Origin: Pedobacter polysacchareus
GTDB taxonomy: Bacteria; Bacteroidota; Bacteroidia; Sphingobacteriales; Sphingobacteriaceae
Reading direction: 5' to 3'
Assembly: GCF_019802255.1 (NCBI RefSeq)
Contig: NZ_JAHYSS010000007.1
Location: 248,001 to 312,000, forward strand
DNA length: 64,000 bases
Part shown: piece by piece, positions 8,287-17,018 of the stretch
How the letters are laid out: every line of letters begins with the position of its first letter
Numbering within the stretch: position 1 is the first letter of the stretch
The notes under the pieces: model-generated
Databases searched by the model: none
Seen by the model: only the letters and a program-made list of their open reading frames with translations
Told to the model about the DNA's origin: nothing
Program-made: the position numbers and the translations under genes

Positions 8287-9267
8287 ATGAAACACATTTC
8301 AATCTTAGTTCCCGAAACCGCAGTGATTGAATCCATTGCTGACCCCGGTTATTTGTTCAGAATGGTCAATGAATTTCTGGAATCTTCGGGAAAGCCAGCT
8401 TTATTCAAAGTGCAGCTGGTTGGTTTATCAAAAGAAGTCAGGCTGAACAACAGTTTATTTTCTGTACATCCTGATCAGGTGATATCTGAGGTAAAGCAAA
8501 CAGATTTGATTTTCATTCCTGCATTGAGTGGTTCATTAAAGACCGCTTTAAGTTTAAACAAAGATTTCTTGCCATGGATTGTGGAGCACTATCATAAAGG
8601 AGCAGAAGTTGCATCTTTATGCATCGGGGCATTTTTATTAGCCGCTACGGGATTGCTGAAAGGAAAACAATGTTCTACCCATTGGCTTCATGCGAATGAG
8701 TTCAGGGAAATGTTTCCAGAGGTCACCTTGGTAGATGGCAGCATTATTACTGAAGAACAAAGGCTTTATTCCAGCGGTGGGGCCAATTCTTACTGGAATC
8801 TACTTTTGTATCTCGTAGAGAAATATACGGACAGGGATACGGCCATCCTCGCCTCTAAGTTTTTCGCGATAGACATTGACAGGGAAAGTCAGTCTGCATT
8901 CATGATGTTCCAGGGCCAGAAAGATCACGAAGACCCAGAAATAAGGAAGGTGCAGGAATTTATAGAAAGTAATTATCAGGATAAAATCACAGTAGACCAG
9001 CTCGCTGAGATGTCCGCTCTGGGAAGAAGAAGTTTCGAACGAAGATTTAGCAAAGCAACAAATAATACCGTAGTCACTTATATCCAAAGAGTGAAAATTG
9101 AAGCTGCAAAGAGAAGTTTTGAAAGCAGCAGAAAAAACATCACAGAGGTGATGTATGACGTTGGTTATACAGATACTAAAGCCTTTCGAGATGTGTTTAA
9201 GAAAATCACAGGTTTAACACCTATAGAATACAGAAACAAATACAACAAACAAGTTGCTATTTCTTAA
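8287..9267 (+). CDS. GlxA/FtrA-type transcriptional regulator (DJ-1/PfpI domain plus AraC HTH)
   Basis: 326 residues. Residues ~1-185 form a DJ-1/PfpI-like amidotransferase fold with the nucleophile-elbow sequence SLCIGAFLLAATGLLKGKQCSTHW (elbow Cys in SLCIGA, then THW), used here for sensing rather than catalysis. Residues ~215-320 are an AraC/XylS DNA-binding domain with two helix-turn-helix units (QLAEMSALGRRSFERRFSKA, then ITEVMYDVGYTDTKAFRDVF) and the closing GLTPIEYRNKY. It probably regulates its own promoter and/or the divergent VOC gene. The effector is unknown. A terminator lies at 9271-9305. Confidence 0.92.
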   Translation: MKHISILVPETAVIESIADPGYLFRMVNEFLESSGKPALFKVQLVGLSKEVRLNNSLFSVHPDQVISEVKQTDLIFIPALSGSLKTALSLNKDFLPWIVEHYHKGAEVASLCIGAFLLAATGLLKGKQCSTHWLHANEFREMFPEVTLVDGSIITEEQRLYSSGGANSYWNLLLYLVEKYTDRDTAILASKFFAIDIDRESQSAFMMFQGQKDHEDPEIRKVQEFIESNYQDKITVDQLAEMSALGRRSFERRFSKATNNTVVTYIQRVKIEAAKRSFESSRKNITEVMYDVGYTDTKAFRDVFKKITGLTPIEYRNKYNKQVAIS

Positions 9268-9270
9268 ATA

Positions 9271-9305
9271 AAAAAAACGGGCTAAAAGCATTAGCCCGTC
9301 TTTGA
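9271..9305. terminator. Bidirectional terminator
   Basis: The 9-bp perfect stem ACGGGCTAA/TTAGCCCGT (9277-9285 and 9291-9299), loop AAGCA, is preceded by an A tract. It lies between the convergent regulator and META genes. Confidence 0.8.
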
Positions 9306-9343
9306 TATGCTGTATTTAAGCCCTAAGCAGGCTAATTCTTATA

Positions 9344-10408
9344 TTATTTAGTGACACCAAACATCAGTACTAAACGGTCATTCTGATACAGGTTTAGTGT
9401 TTGATCTGCCACATCAAATTTAAAGTTTTTACCCCCTAAAATGTTCAGGAATTTACGTTCTAGTTGATTCAAATCCTTATCCATACAAGCACGACGCGTA
9501 CTTGCTGCCGGACCGAAAGCAATGGTGGTACTTCCTGCGTTATAAGTACCGAAATAATTATTACAGCCAGAATTACCGCTAAAACGACGCTCTGCTAGAT
9601 TGAAAGAGATGGTAACCGGTGAATTCTCCTGTGTTACCCCTTCCATCTGAATCAATTTCCATCGGTTTTTACCAATATAACTCCAGATATCGTTGTTATT
9701 GTTTGCTTCGGTTCTAAATTCAAAAGCTTTCACTTTCCCTTTATAAAAAGTCAGTGTGTTGCCGCTGGTCTCGAGTCTGAACGTCTGATCACTTAAAGCC
9801 TGTGTAAATTCAGATTCCAGCTTGTTCACCTTTTCATCTGAGCAAGCCATCATAGTAGAAGCCACTTTTCCTATAGTCAGACTTTTACTTTTTGGGACAT
9901 AATTGAAGCTTCCGAAAATGCTGTTACAACCGCCAGAACCATTAAATTTATTTCCTTTTTCATCCAGACTAATAAAAACGCGATTGCTATTTACCGCCTG
10001 ACCATTCATTCTGCTGAGGGTCCACTTCTGGTTTGCAGCAGCTAATAATGGATCTTTAGTGTCAACTGGTTTGACCTTGATCTTTTCCTTTTTGATCACC
10101 TTTTTCAATTTGTAGGTATAAGCGGACGCATCAGCGGGAACATTTTTCCTTTTTGTCCTAATCACTGAAAGGGTATAACGATAACCTTCCTGGTGCTTAA
10201 ACCCTTGAATTTCGCTATAGAAAAGCTCCCAGTTTTTACTGTTTTTGTATTTTACCTGTAAACAATTCATAGGTGCAACCCCTGTACAAGAGGCACGGTC
10301 TTCCTTCACCATCAACGTAATGACATCCGCGGCCATTGCGCTAAACACACTGCCAAAAACAATCAGCAGTGATAGAATTCCTTTTTTTGTAATGATACTT
10401 TTTAACAT
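9344..10408 (-). CDS. DUF4377 plus double META/HslJ-domain exported protein
   Basis: 354 residues. The signal peptide ends near residue 26 (FGSVFSAMA). Residues ~30-110 match the DUF4377 pattern (SCTGVAPMNCLQVKYK, GFKHQEGYRYTLSV). Two META domains follow at ~125-235 and ~240-352, each with the hallmark GxGGCN/SGCNNYFG-type motif (GSGGCNSIFGSFNY, SGNSGCNNYFGTYN) and a paired Cys near ASTMMACSD/ASTRRACMD. META domains occur in E. coli HslJ, a heat-inducible protein linked to novobiocin resistance, but their role is not settled. The likely location is the periplasm or outer membrane. Monocistronic. Confidence 0.88.
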   Translation of the reverse strand: MLKSIITKKGILSLLIVFGSVFSAMAADVITLMVKEDRASCTGVAPMNCLQVKYKNSKNWELFYSEIQGFKHQEGYRYTLSVIRTKRKNVPADASAYTYKLKKVIKKEKIKVKPVDTKDPLLAAANQKWTLSRMNGQAVNSNRVFISLDEKGNKFNGSGGCNSIFGSFNYVPKSKSLTIGKVASTMMACSDEKVNKLESEFTQALSDQTFRLETSGNTLTFYKGKVKAFEFRTEANNNNDIWSYIGKNRWKLIQMEGVTQENSPVTISFNLAERRFSGNSGCNNYFGTYNAGSTTIAFGPAASTRRACMDKDLNQLERKFLNILGGKNFKFDVADQTLNLYQNDRLVLMFGVTK

Positions 10409-10519
10409 TTTGCGTGTATTTAAAATGATATTTAACCTTTGTCCATTTCCACAGACATCCGGGTAACTACAATTCTCACACCAAAATTAAATAGTCGATT
10501 CCATACAGGAAACAATGAG

Positions 10520-11683
10520 TTAGTGTCCTAAAATACTTTTCATACTGGCTTCAGTATATCCTGCGCTCGCAGTCATCCCTTTGCCACCGATGCAGGTGCG
10601 AATGTGAATACAATCTTCGATATTATATTCCAAAATACGCGCTGTTGGATGCTGAGGGTAATAACCGGCCCAGGTAGTTCCCATATCACGAAGGTTGAAG
10701 TTCACAATGCGCTCCCCTTCTTTCAACATCAGTTCGTTAATGTGTTGTTTCACATTAAAACCAAGGTCATCAAAATGAGCAACATCAGCATATTCATGAG
10801 AATCACCGATGATAAAACTACCATCTACTGCCTTTTTAAAGAGTAAATGAATCCCCCATTCTTTCAATTCCTTATAATGATCAGGAGTTGTCAGCTGTTT
10901 AAACGAAGGACAGTACTCTTCAAAGCTTTCATACCTTCTGATGGTCAGTCCTGTTAAAATATTTCCTTCCAAAGCAACTTCTGGCATAGGCACTGTACGC
11001 ATCATCTGAAGTTTACTGATCACCTGTCCACTGGAAGCAAATAATTCCGGAAACAGTAATTTGAACTCATAACCATTACAAAGAACCGCTTTATCGGCCT
11101 GATAAGTACGATTACCAGACACCCGTACCTCGACACCATTTCCAGTAGGTGTACAATCTATCACTGGCGAATTACACAGCAAAGTATAACCTTCAAATTT
11201 CGCCTGCATAAATTCCTGCAGACGGTAAATCATCAACGCTGGTTCTACACTCAGTTCCTGCTTAAAAAATAGCGCTTCTTTCGCATAAGTATCCCTGATT
11301 GCCGGATATTTAGCCAAGACCTCTGCCTTTCCTAACAATTCCTGCTGATAACCTAGGGTATCATAATGCGCTTTCAATTCATGGATCAGGTTTTGCTCTT
11401 CGTCATCAGAAGCAATATAAACGCTTCCATTATTGCGGACAGAAATATCAAACTGCTGCTGTATTTCCTGATAGATTTCCAATCCGCGGACGCCATAATC
11501 AAACCAAACACCTGACATTCCAGATGGTACTACCTGTCCGAAGTTACGTACCGTTGAACCTACCGGATAGTTATCTTTTTCCAGCTGCAGAACCTTTTTC
11601 CCTAGTTTTAGTGCATGATAAGCGTGAAAAGTCCCTAAAATCCCTCCTCCAATTACAATCAGGTCATAATGCTTTGTATTCAT
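10520..11683 (-). CDS. FAD-dependent oxidoreductase, TIGR03364-type (aminophosphonate-associated)
   Basis: A 387-residue DAO-family flavoprotein with the N-terminal Rossmann motif IGGGILG at ~11-17 and a dinucleotide-binding Glu at EKD. The C-terminal part IHIRTCIGGKGMTASAGY contacts FAD. The overall pattern fits the TIGR03364 clade, which is known for genomic association with phosphonatase-like HAD hydrolases (TIGR03351) and is thought to oxidatively deaminate an aminophosphonate related to 2-aminoethylphosphonate. Here it is the last gene of a leftward operon behind a DUF5690 transporter (28-bp gap) and a decayed HAD hydrolase, so the pathway is probably no longer complete at this locus. 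The substrate is inference from family and context. Confidence 0.87.
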   Translation of the reverse strand: MNTKHYDLIVIGGGILGTFHAYHALKLGKKVLQLEKDNYPVGSTVRNFGQVVPSGMSGVWFDYGVRGLEIYQEIQQQFDISVRNNGSVYIASDDEEQNLIHELKAHYDTLGYQQELLGKAEVLAKYPAIRDTYAKEALFFKQELSVEPALMIYRLQEFMQAKFEGYTLLCNSPVIDCTPTGNGVEVRVSGNRTYQADKAVLCNGYEFKLLFPELFASSGQVISKLQMMRTVPMPEVALEGNILTGLTIRRYESFEEYCPSFKQLTTPDHYKELKEWGIHLLFKKAVDGSFIIGDSHEYADVAHFDDLGFNVKQHINELMLKEGERIVNFNLRDMGTTWAGYYPQHPTARILEYNIEDCIHIRTCIGGKGMTASAGYTEASMKSILGH

Positions 11684-11711
11684 TTCAAATATTTTTATGT
11701 GGTCAAAAAAT

Positions 11712-13049
11712 TTATTTTGTACCTCTCTCTACATCTAATACCAATGCAGGGAGAGTAATATTACTTTCTTTTTTTTTATTCTTTACGCTTTTCTGGTGAA
11801 AATAAAGCAAGGAAACCATACTACAGGTTACGCCTACTACTGCTGCTACAACAGTACTTTGTCGGAAGAAATGGCCCCAGCTAATTTGGGCATCTCCAAA
11901 TTCTTTGAAGAGTAAAATACTCACACTTCCCAGGTATCCGATCGCATCCGAAACATACATGACAAAGCCAATATTACTTTTATAATTAAAAGTGGCAATC
12001 ATGCGTTCAAAAAACATGGCATTATAAGGAATGTAGGCCATATAAAGTCCCATTCCTACCATACACATCCAGACCACCGGACTGATATAATGTGCATCAA
12101 AAAGCAAGGTTGCAATTCCGGTAAGCGCACAGCCCCCGATGATCATCCAGTGAATCACTACAAAAGCTTTCAGGTTGTTCCGCACCAGGATCAACAAGCC
12201 TATCATGGATAATACGATTAAGGCAATAAAACCATCTATTTTCGCATAGATATGGTTATCAGTTACGCCCAGGTCATGCCAGATCTCCACTTCAAAATTA
12301 TCACGAAGGTCTCGTATGACGGTTAACATCACATAAATGATGACGGTTAAAACCACTCCTGGCAGGAAATTAAGCAGAAATTTCTTCCGCTGACGACCAT
12401 TCATTGGCAAACGTTTGGTTCTTAAACGCTGGTCTTCTTCTGTTGGTGGCGGAACCAATTCCAATAATCCCACAAAGAGAAGCAGAGGAATAACAAATAA
12501 TAATCCGGTGCAGAAAGGCATCCAATATTCATTAACCGGAAGCAAATCCATAACTGTTCTTGCCACCGTTTTGATAAAACCAGAAGCAAATATTAAACTT
12601 ACCGACATTACTGCCCCCATGAATTCCGTATTCCTTCTTCCCTCGAGATAGCTAAAAACCAGGCCCCAGATCATCCCTAATGGGAAACCATTGATAAAAA
12701 GAAAAGCAATATTCCATGGGGCAGGGATGATTGCGAAACCCAGCAATGCGACCCAGGAGATTCCGATCAGCTTTACAATACTGCGTCCTCTATTTTTCCC
12801 AGTAGATTCCGAGATAAAACGAATCCCATAAAATTTACTAAAAGTATACCCCATTACCTGGGCAATCACTAGCCAGACTTTATAATCAACTCCAAAATAT
12901 TCGTGTCCATCAAAAGTTCCCGCAGTAAAAGCCTTTCTAAAAGCATACATGCTGGTGTAACAGCCGAAAGCCGCTAAACCCGCCATTATAGAGATATAAA
13001 GGTATGGCCAACCAGCAACCTTATCCCGACAGTGTTTTAGGAGGTTCAT
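11712..13049 (-). CDS. DUF5690 family transporter (MFS-like, 12 membrane segments)
   Basis: 445 residues with about twelve predicted membrane helices, beginning YLYISIMAGLAAFGCYTSMYAFRKAF, which resembles organophosphate:phosphate antiporter starts (YxMYxFRKxF). The central loop after helix 6 is charged (PPPTEEDQRLRTKRL). The DUF5690 label fits from memory. In this operon it lies between a phosphonatase-like remnant and a TIGR03364 oxidase, so uptake of an organophosphonate is the most likely job, by inference only. It starts 6 bp after the remnant's stop codon, so the original operon spacing has been kept. Confidence 0.85.
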   Translation of the reverse strand: MNLLKHCRDKVAGWPYLYISIMAGLAAFGCYTSMYAFRKAFTAGTFDGHEYFGVDYKVWLVIAQVMGYTFSKFYGIRFISESTGKNRGRSIVKLIGISWVALLGFAIIPAPWNIAFLFINGFPLGMIWGLVFSYLEGRRNTEFMGAVMSVSLIFASGFIKTVARTVMDLLPVNEYWMPFCTGLLFVIPLLLFVGLLELVPPPTEEDQRLRTKRLPMNGRQRKKFLLNFLPGVVLTVIIYVMLTVIRDLRDNFEVEIWHDLGVTDNHIYAKIDGFIALIVLSMIGLLILVRNNLKAFVVIHWMIIGGCALTGIATLLFDAHYISPVVWMCMVGMGLYMAYIPYNAMFFERMIATFNYKSNIGFVMYVSDAIGYLGSVSILLFKEFGDAQISWGHFFRQSTVVAAVVGVTCSMVSLLYFHQKSVKNKKKESNITLPALVLDVERGTK

Positions 13050-13055
13050 ACGGCT

Positions 13056-13223
13056 TTATTGGTTGATCATTAATAATTCGGAAATATCATCGATCAGCTG
13101 TGTAGGATGATATCCCATTTGCAGATCACCCCTAACTTTCGCCTGCTGAAAGGCCAAGCCCGGGTCATTATTATCTTTTATAGTGGTTCCCGTCCTATCG
13201 ACTACTATTAATTTCACTGACAT
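13056..13223 (-). pseudogene. Remnant of a phosphonatase-like HAD hydrolase (TIGR03351-type), internal deletion
   Basis: A 55-codon frame still opens with ATG and closes with TAA just before the DUF5690 gene. Residues 1-19 (MSVKLIVVDRTGTTIKDNN) match the N-terminus of phosphonatase-like hydrolases, normally VFDMAGTT or similar, including the first catalytic Asp (residue 9). The last ~20 residues (YHPTQLIDDISELL) resemble the family C-terminus, where the Rossmann core ends before a terminal helix. About 170 residues between, including the cap domain and later catalytic motifs, are absent. The conserved Ala of the first motif is Thr here. It cannot be an active HAD enzyme. Its place as first gene before DUF5690 and TIGR03364 is where an intact hydrolase is expected. 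Confidence 0.72.
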
Positions 13224-13246
13224 CATTGAACATTTATATGTTCTGC

Positions 13247-13284
13247 AATACTAAACTTTGTGTATTAATACTAAACAAAGTTTA
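13247..13284. promoter_or_regulatory. Candidate operator: direct and inverted repeats upstream of the aminophosphonate operon
   Basis: AATACTAAAC occurs at 13247-13256 and again at 13267-13276, exactly 20 bp apart. A perfect 9-bp inverted repeat, TAAACTTTG (13252-13260) and CAAAGTTTA (13276-13284), brackets a TATTAATA core. On the minus strand it includes TTTG and TAGTATTG sequences resembling -33/-7 elements, ~25 bp before the remnant start codon. It could equally control tspO on the other side. Confidence 0.5.
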
Positions 13285-13436
13285 AGTTAAGGAATTGTTA
13301 GATTTCAATTACCTTCGCCTACGGAAGTTGAATCCATTAGATTTGCGCTTATTACTTTGAAAAATCTATGATTTTTAGGAGTCTGAAGCCTGGATCATGG
13401 TCCCTACTCCTATCTTTAACATTCAATTCATAAAAG

Positions 13437-13913
13437 ATGAAATTCAATCCTGTTGCCTTTGTGGTTAATCTGGCGATTCCTTTAGCAGTTGGTGCTCTTG
13501 GAAGCATTCTTACCCTGACTTCTGTAAAAACATGGTATCCGACTTTAGCTAAGCCTTCTTTCAATCCAACGGATGCTATTTTTCCGCCAGTATGGACTTG
13601 TATTTTCATTCTGATGGGAGTTTCCGCTTATTTAGTATGGCAAAAAAGAGCGCAGATTGTCCATTTCCCTCGTATGGTAGCGGTCTATGCCATTCAACTG
13701 GTGCTGAATATCATGTGGTCATTCCTGTTTTTTTACGCGAAATCATTAGGTGCTGCCTTATTTGAAATTGTTTTCTTATTGATGGTCATTGTCATCAATG
13801 CTTCGATGTTTTATAAAATTGACAAGACTGCAGGTTTGTTATTCATCCCTTATTTCTTATGGGTGTGCTTCGCAACCGTATTGACTTACAGCATCTTCTC
13901 GCTGAACGGTTAA
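13437..13913 (+). CDS. tspO: TspO/MBR (translocator protein) family
   Basis: A 158-residue membrane protein with five helices, the normal TspO size. Signature residues are visible: WYPTLAKPSFNPTDAIFPPVWT (the WxxxxKPxxxP..PVW ligand-site loop) and the fourth-helix region VLNIMWSFLFFYAKSLG. TspO proteins bind porphyrins and related ligands and can degrade protoporphyrin IX in light. The physiological role here is open. Start chosen at the ATG at 13437, with an imperfect -7-like TTACTTTG ~85 bp upstream. It stands alone, divergent from the aminophosphonate operon. Confidence 0.93.
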   Translation: MKFNPVAFVVNLAIPLAVGALGSILTLTSVKTWYPTLAKPSFNPTDAIFPPVWTCIFILMGVSAYLVWQKRAQIVHFPRMVAVYAIQLVLNIMWSFLFFYAKSLGAALFEIVFLLMVIVINASMFYKIDKTAGLLFIPYFLWVCFATVLTYSIFSLNG

Positions 13914-13991
13914 TTTAACAGCGGATCTGTAAAAAACATATTCGCTTTTACTACATTTGAAAAATTAATAACATCAATGATTTTTAGCGCA

Positions 13992-14522
13992 ATGAAAAGA
14001 TTATCCTTAGTGCTTTTGCTAGTTATGGCTTGTACAGCTGTCTTCGCACAACATGCAGATATCAATAATTTTATCGTAAAAGAGAGCTTATTGAAAAACA
14101 GCAAACTGGCCATTATTGCGGCGGATTCGCTAGATAATCCAATAGAGAAAATCAATGGTGTTTACACTTTTACAGTGAGTGGCTTTACACAGCCTATTAC
14201 TTTCAATGACGGAATTGCAGTATTGCCACTACAATTAGAAAGATCGGCATTTGTTTACCTGAAACACCAGAATGATCAGGGTACGCACAGTAAATTACTG
14301 TATGTATATAAAAAAGATGGCACCTTGAACCCTTATACGATTAGCAGTTTATGGTTGGTCTTATTCCCTTTAATCCTGGTATTCCTGGCTTTTGCCTTTA
14401 GAAAATTCATTATTATAGCGGTGATCCTGCTGTTGGTTTTCTTTTACTTCAACCACAGTAATGGCTTGAGTGCCTCCACCTTCTTTGAGACTATTTTTGA
14501 CGGCTTAAAGAAAATGTTTTAA
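13992..14522 (+). CDS. Exported hypothetical protein with C-terminal membrane segments
   Basis: 176 residues if started at 13992 (MKRLSLVLLL), which gives a clean signal peptide ending at VFAQ. An ATG at 13977 would add five residues. Residues ~25-110 form a small soluble, probably beta-rich periplasmic domain with the pattern VYTFTVSGFTQPITFNDGIA. Residues ~118-155 hold two closely spaced hydrophobic helices separated by FRKF, and the end is amphipathic. I do not recognise a family. It is followed by a 10-bp inverted repeat before the convergent tamL. Confidence 0.72.
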   Translation: MKRLSLVLLLVMACTAVFAQHADINNFIVKESLLKNSKLAIIAADSLDNPIEKINGVYTFTVSGFTQPITFNDGIAVLPLQLERSAFVYLKHQNDQGTHSKLLYVYKKDGTLNPYTISSLWLVLFPLILVFLAFAFRKFIIIAVILLLVFFYFNHSNGLSASTFFETIFDGLKKMF

Positions 14523-14535
14523 CCTATAAATAGCA

Positions 14536-14578
14536 GCTGATCAGGAGAACCTCAATTCATAGGTATGGCCTGATCAGC
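14536..14578. terminator. Inverted repeat between convergent genes, possible terminator
   Basis: Perfect 10-bp arms GCTGATCAGG and CCTGATCAGC with a 23-base loop, but no T tract on either side. The role as a terminator is therefore only likely. Confidence 0.45.
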
Positions 14579-14591
14579 ATCAAAACGACAT

Positions 14592-17018
14592 TTAGAAAGG
14601 CATTCCGATTCCGAAATTATATTGTACAAAACGGTACCGGTCTGGCGTATTGAGTGCATCATAATCTGTTCTGAATTTCTTAGCACCACCAAGGAATTTA
14701 GAGATCACCCATTGATCTGATCCGGTAAACTGTGGATCTTTAAGTTTGAGTCCTACATCAAAACGGAATACAAAATACTGTACATCATAACGGAATCCCA
14801 TACCTGTACCAATTGCAATCTGTTTAGCCAGGTTTTTGATTCTGAAAACGGTTTCATCGCCAACATTGGTTACTTTAACTGAATCTGTTGCCCTTGCGGA
14901 GAGGTTCCATACATTTCCCATATCCAAAAATACTGCTCCTTTTAATTTACCGCCAAAAAACTTATTGACCAGCTTAAAACGATATTCCAGATTTGCCTCC
15001 ATATGCATATCACCAAGTTGATCCAAGCCATAAAGTGTCCTGCGGTCTTCTTCTTTTGGAATTGCTATTCCGCGATTATAAGCCCCAGGGCCTAAAGTTC
15101 TGGCTTGCCATGCCCTTACTCCTGAAGATCCACCTGCAAAAAACTGTTTCTCAAATGGCATATCGACTGAATTTCCATAAGCATAGCCAACCCCCAGGTT
15201 TAACCTCGCTACAAATTGTTTATCAATCCCCAATCCTTTATACCACCTCAGATCGATTTCAGGACGTATATACTGGTTAAATTGAACCCCTAATAGCTTA
15301 CCATACACCTCTTCACGAGGATCTATCTTTACACCAGCCAATTTTGAAAAAGCATAGAGCATATTTCCTGCAACATCTATATTCCCACGGAAATAAATAA
15401 AATCATTACCGGTCAATAGTTTATCCGCATTCAATGAATAAGCATATTTGATGCCCAAAGTAATACTCTTTCTTGTCAGTAATTTGATCGTATACGCATT
15501 GTTTTGAACTAGATCCTTAATATTTTGGGTCGTATCCGCCGGATCAAAAAGCAGGCTACCAAATCTATACTCAAAATTGATTGGCGTAACTGAATGCAGC
15601 TTGGATTTTGTTTCTATAAACTCATAAGTCAGGGAGTTTAAAAATACCCTTCTTGTAAAGAAATCCTTTTGCAAAGCAAATACATAACTGGTAGAAAAAA
15701 TCGTGTGTGGCATCCCACCTTTTCCGGTAACGTATTTAGAGAAGTAAGGCATCATCAGCCGCGGAACGGTTAAGCTGGCACTTACGGAAAAATCCCGCTG
15801 GTAAATGTCACTAAAAATAGAGCCCCCCTGTCCTACTCTCGATTGCAAACCTCCCTTAATCTGAAATTCGAAACGTTCTGTCCCTCTAAAAAAGTTATTA
15901 TTGGTGTAGGTATTACTCAAGTTAAATCCAACTGTCCCTCCATTAAAGGGTACTTCTCCTTCCACCCGGTTACTCATGATCTTTTGAGGAATCAATTGTA
16001 TGAATGGATTTACCTTTAAAGTACTGTCTTTCGCTTTCTGATAATCAATTTTCACATTCTTAAACACATTCAGTTCATACAATCTATCGAAGGTGATATT
16101 TTCGTTCCTGATGTCGTACTGTTCTCCTTCACGCAGGAAATTATAGCGTACAATTGGATTTCTTCGGAATTTCTTAGAAAGATCGGTATACCTTATACCT
16201 TTAAAAATTCGTTTGTTCAAGGTAACAGAATCGGGATAACCATCTGAATTTGGTGCAACAACTATGTTGGTTTCACCTATGTTATATTTTGAATGCTGTG
16301 CTTTGTCCAATGGATTATCAATTAGTAAAGTCACTTTTGCCTTACTGGCATTCAGATTTGAATCCACTAAAAACCTCACATAAGGCTTGGCGAAATCAAA
16401 ATAACCATTCTCTTTCATCAATTGATAAATCTTATCTCTCTCAAATGAGAGCGAATCATCATCAAATCGCATGCCTTGTTTAATATGGGTAAACAAATCT
16501 CTTTGTGAAAGGTACAGTTGCTTTACTGCGCTATCTGGAATTTGGTAGGTAAATTCTGAGATTTTAAAATCCGGGCCGGTATTGGCCACAAAAGTTACTT
16601 CTGCTTTCTGATCTTTCACCTTAATATCAGACTTCACTTTAGCATTAAAATATCCCTTACTCATCAGGTATTTCTCAATTTGACTGCGGGAAATATCCAC
16701 AATTGCACTGTCTAGAATTGGCGGCGGACTTCCCAGAGGCTTGATGTTACTGGTCTTATAACGACCATCCTTAGTATTGAACATATTATAGAGCAACACA
16801 TTGATTCCTAACTTGGAAGTCGGACGAATGTCTTTTTGAATGTAGTTATAAGCCTCCTCTTCAAAAGCTTTACCGATGCTGTCTATTTTTACTTTCTTAA
16901 CAATGGATTGGTAGGGTTCGATGTACTTTGTTGAAGAACATCCTGCCACAAAAACAATAATAAGTAGTAATATTGCAAGAAACTGGACATTCTTTTTATA
17001 ATTATAGTATGCTTTCAA
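14592..17018 (-). CDS. tamL: TamL-type BamA/TamA family outer-membrane lipoprotein
   Basis: 808 residues. The N-terminal lipoprotein signal is hydrophobic LAILLLIIVFVAG followed by Cys27 (VAGC). Several POTRA-like units lie at ~30-390 (repeated patterns such as SRSQIEKYLMSKGYFNAKVKSD and NENITFDRLYELNVFKNV), then a 16-strand surface-antigen barrel (~400-808). The barrel carries a FAGGSSGVRAW motif matching the lid/insertion loop of Omp85 proteins and ends with a C-terminal Phe (YNFGIGMPF). Bacteroidota TamL carries a lipid anchor in place of the TamA N-terminus and works with TamB in outer-membrane protein or lipid traffic. No tamB is adjacent. Its start overlaps the divergent methyltransferase gene by 10 bp. 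Confidence 0.9.
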   Translation of the reverse strand: MKAYYNYKKNVQFLAILLLIIVFVAGCSSTKYIEPYQSIVKKVKIDSIGKAFEEEAYNYIQKDIRPTSKLGINVLLYNMFNTKDGRYKTSNIKPLGSPPPILDSAIVDISRSQIEKYLMSKGYFNAKVKSDIKVKDQKAEVTFVANTGPDFKISEFTYQIPDSAVKQLYLSQRDLFTHIKQGMRFDDDSLSFERDKIYQLMKENGYFDFAKPYVRFLVDSNLNASKAKVTLLIDNPLDKAQHSKYNIGETNIVVAPNSDGYPDSVTLNKRIFKGIRYTDLSKKFRRNPIVRYNFLREGEQYDIRNENITFDRLYELNVFKNVKIDYQKAKDSTLKVNPFIQLIPQKIMSNRVEGEVPFNGGTVGFNLSNTYTNNNFFRGTERFEFQIKGGLQSRVGQGGSIFSDIYQRDFSVSASLTVPRLMMPYFSKYVTGKGGMPHTIFSTSYVFALQKDFFTRRVFLNSLTYEFIETKSKLHSVTPINFEYRFGSLLFDPADTTQNIKDLVQNNAYTIKLLTRKSITLGIKYAYSLNADKLLTGNDFIYFRGNIDVAGNMLYAFSKLAGVKIDPREEVYGKLLGVQFNQYIRPEIDLRWYKGLGIDKQFVARLNLGVGYAYGNSVDMPFEKQFFAGGSSGVRAWQARTLGPGAYNRGIAIPKEEDRRTLYGLDQLGDMHMEANLEYRFKLVNKFFGGKLKGAVFLDMGNVWNLSARATDSVKVTNVGDETVFRIKNLAKQIAIGTGMGFRYDVQYFVFRFDVGLKLKDPQFTGSDQWVISKFLGGAKKFRTDYDALNTPDRYRFVQYNFGIGMPF

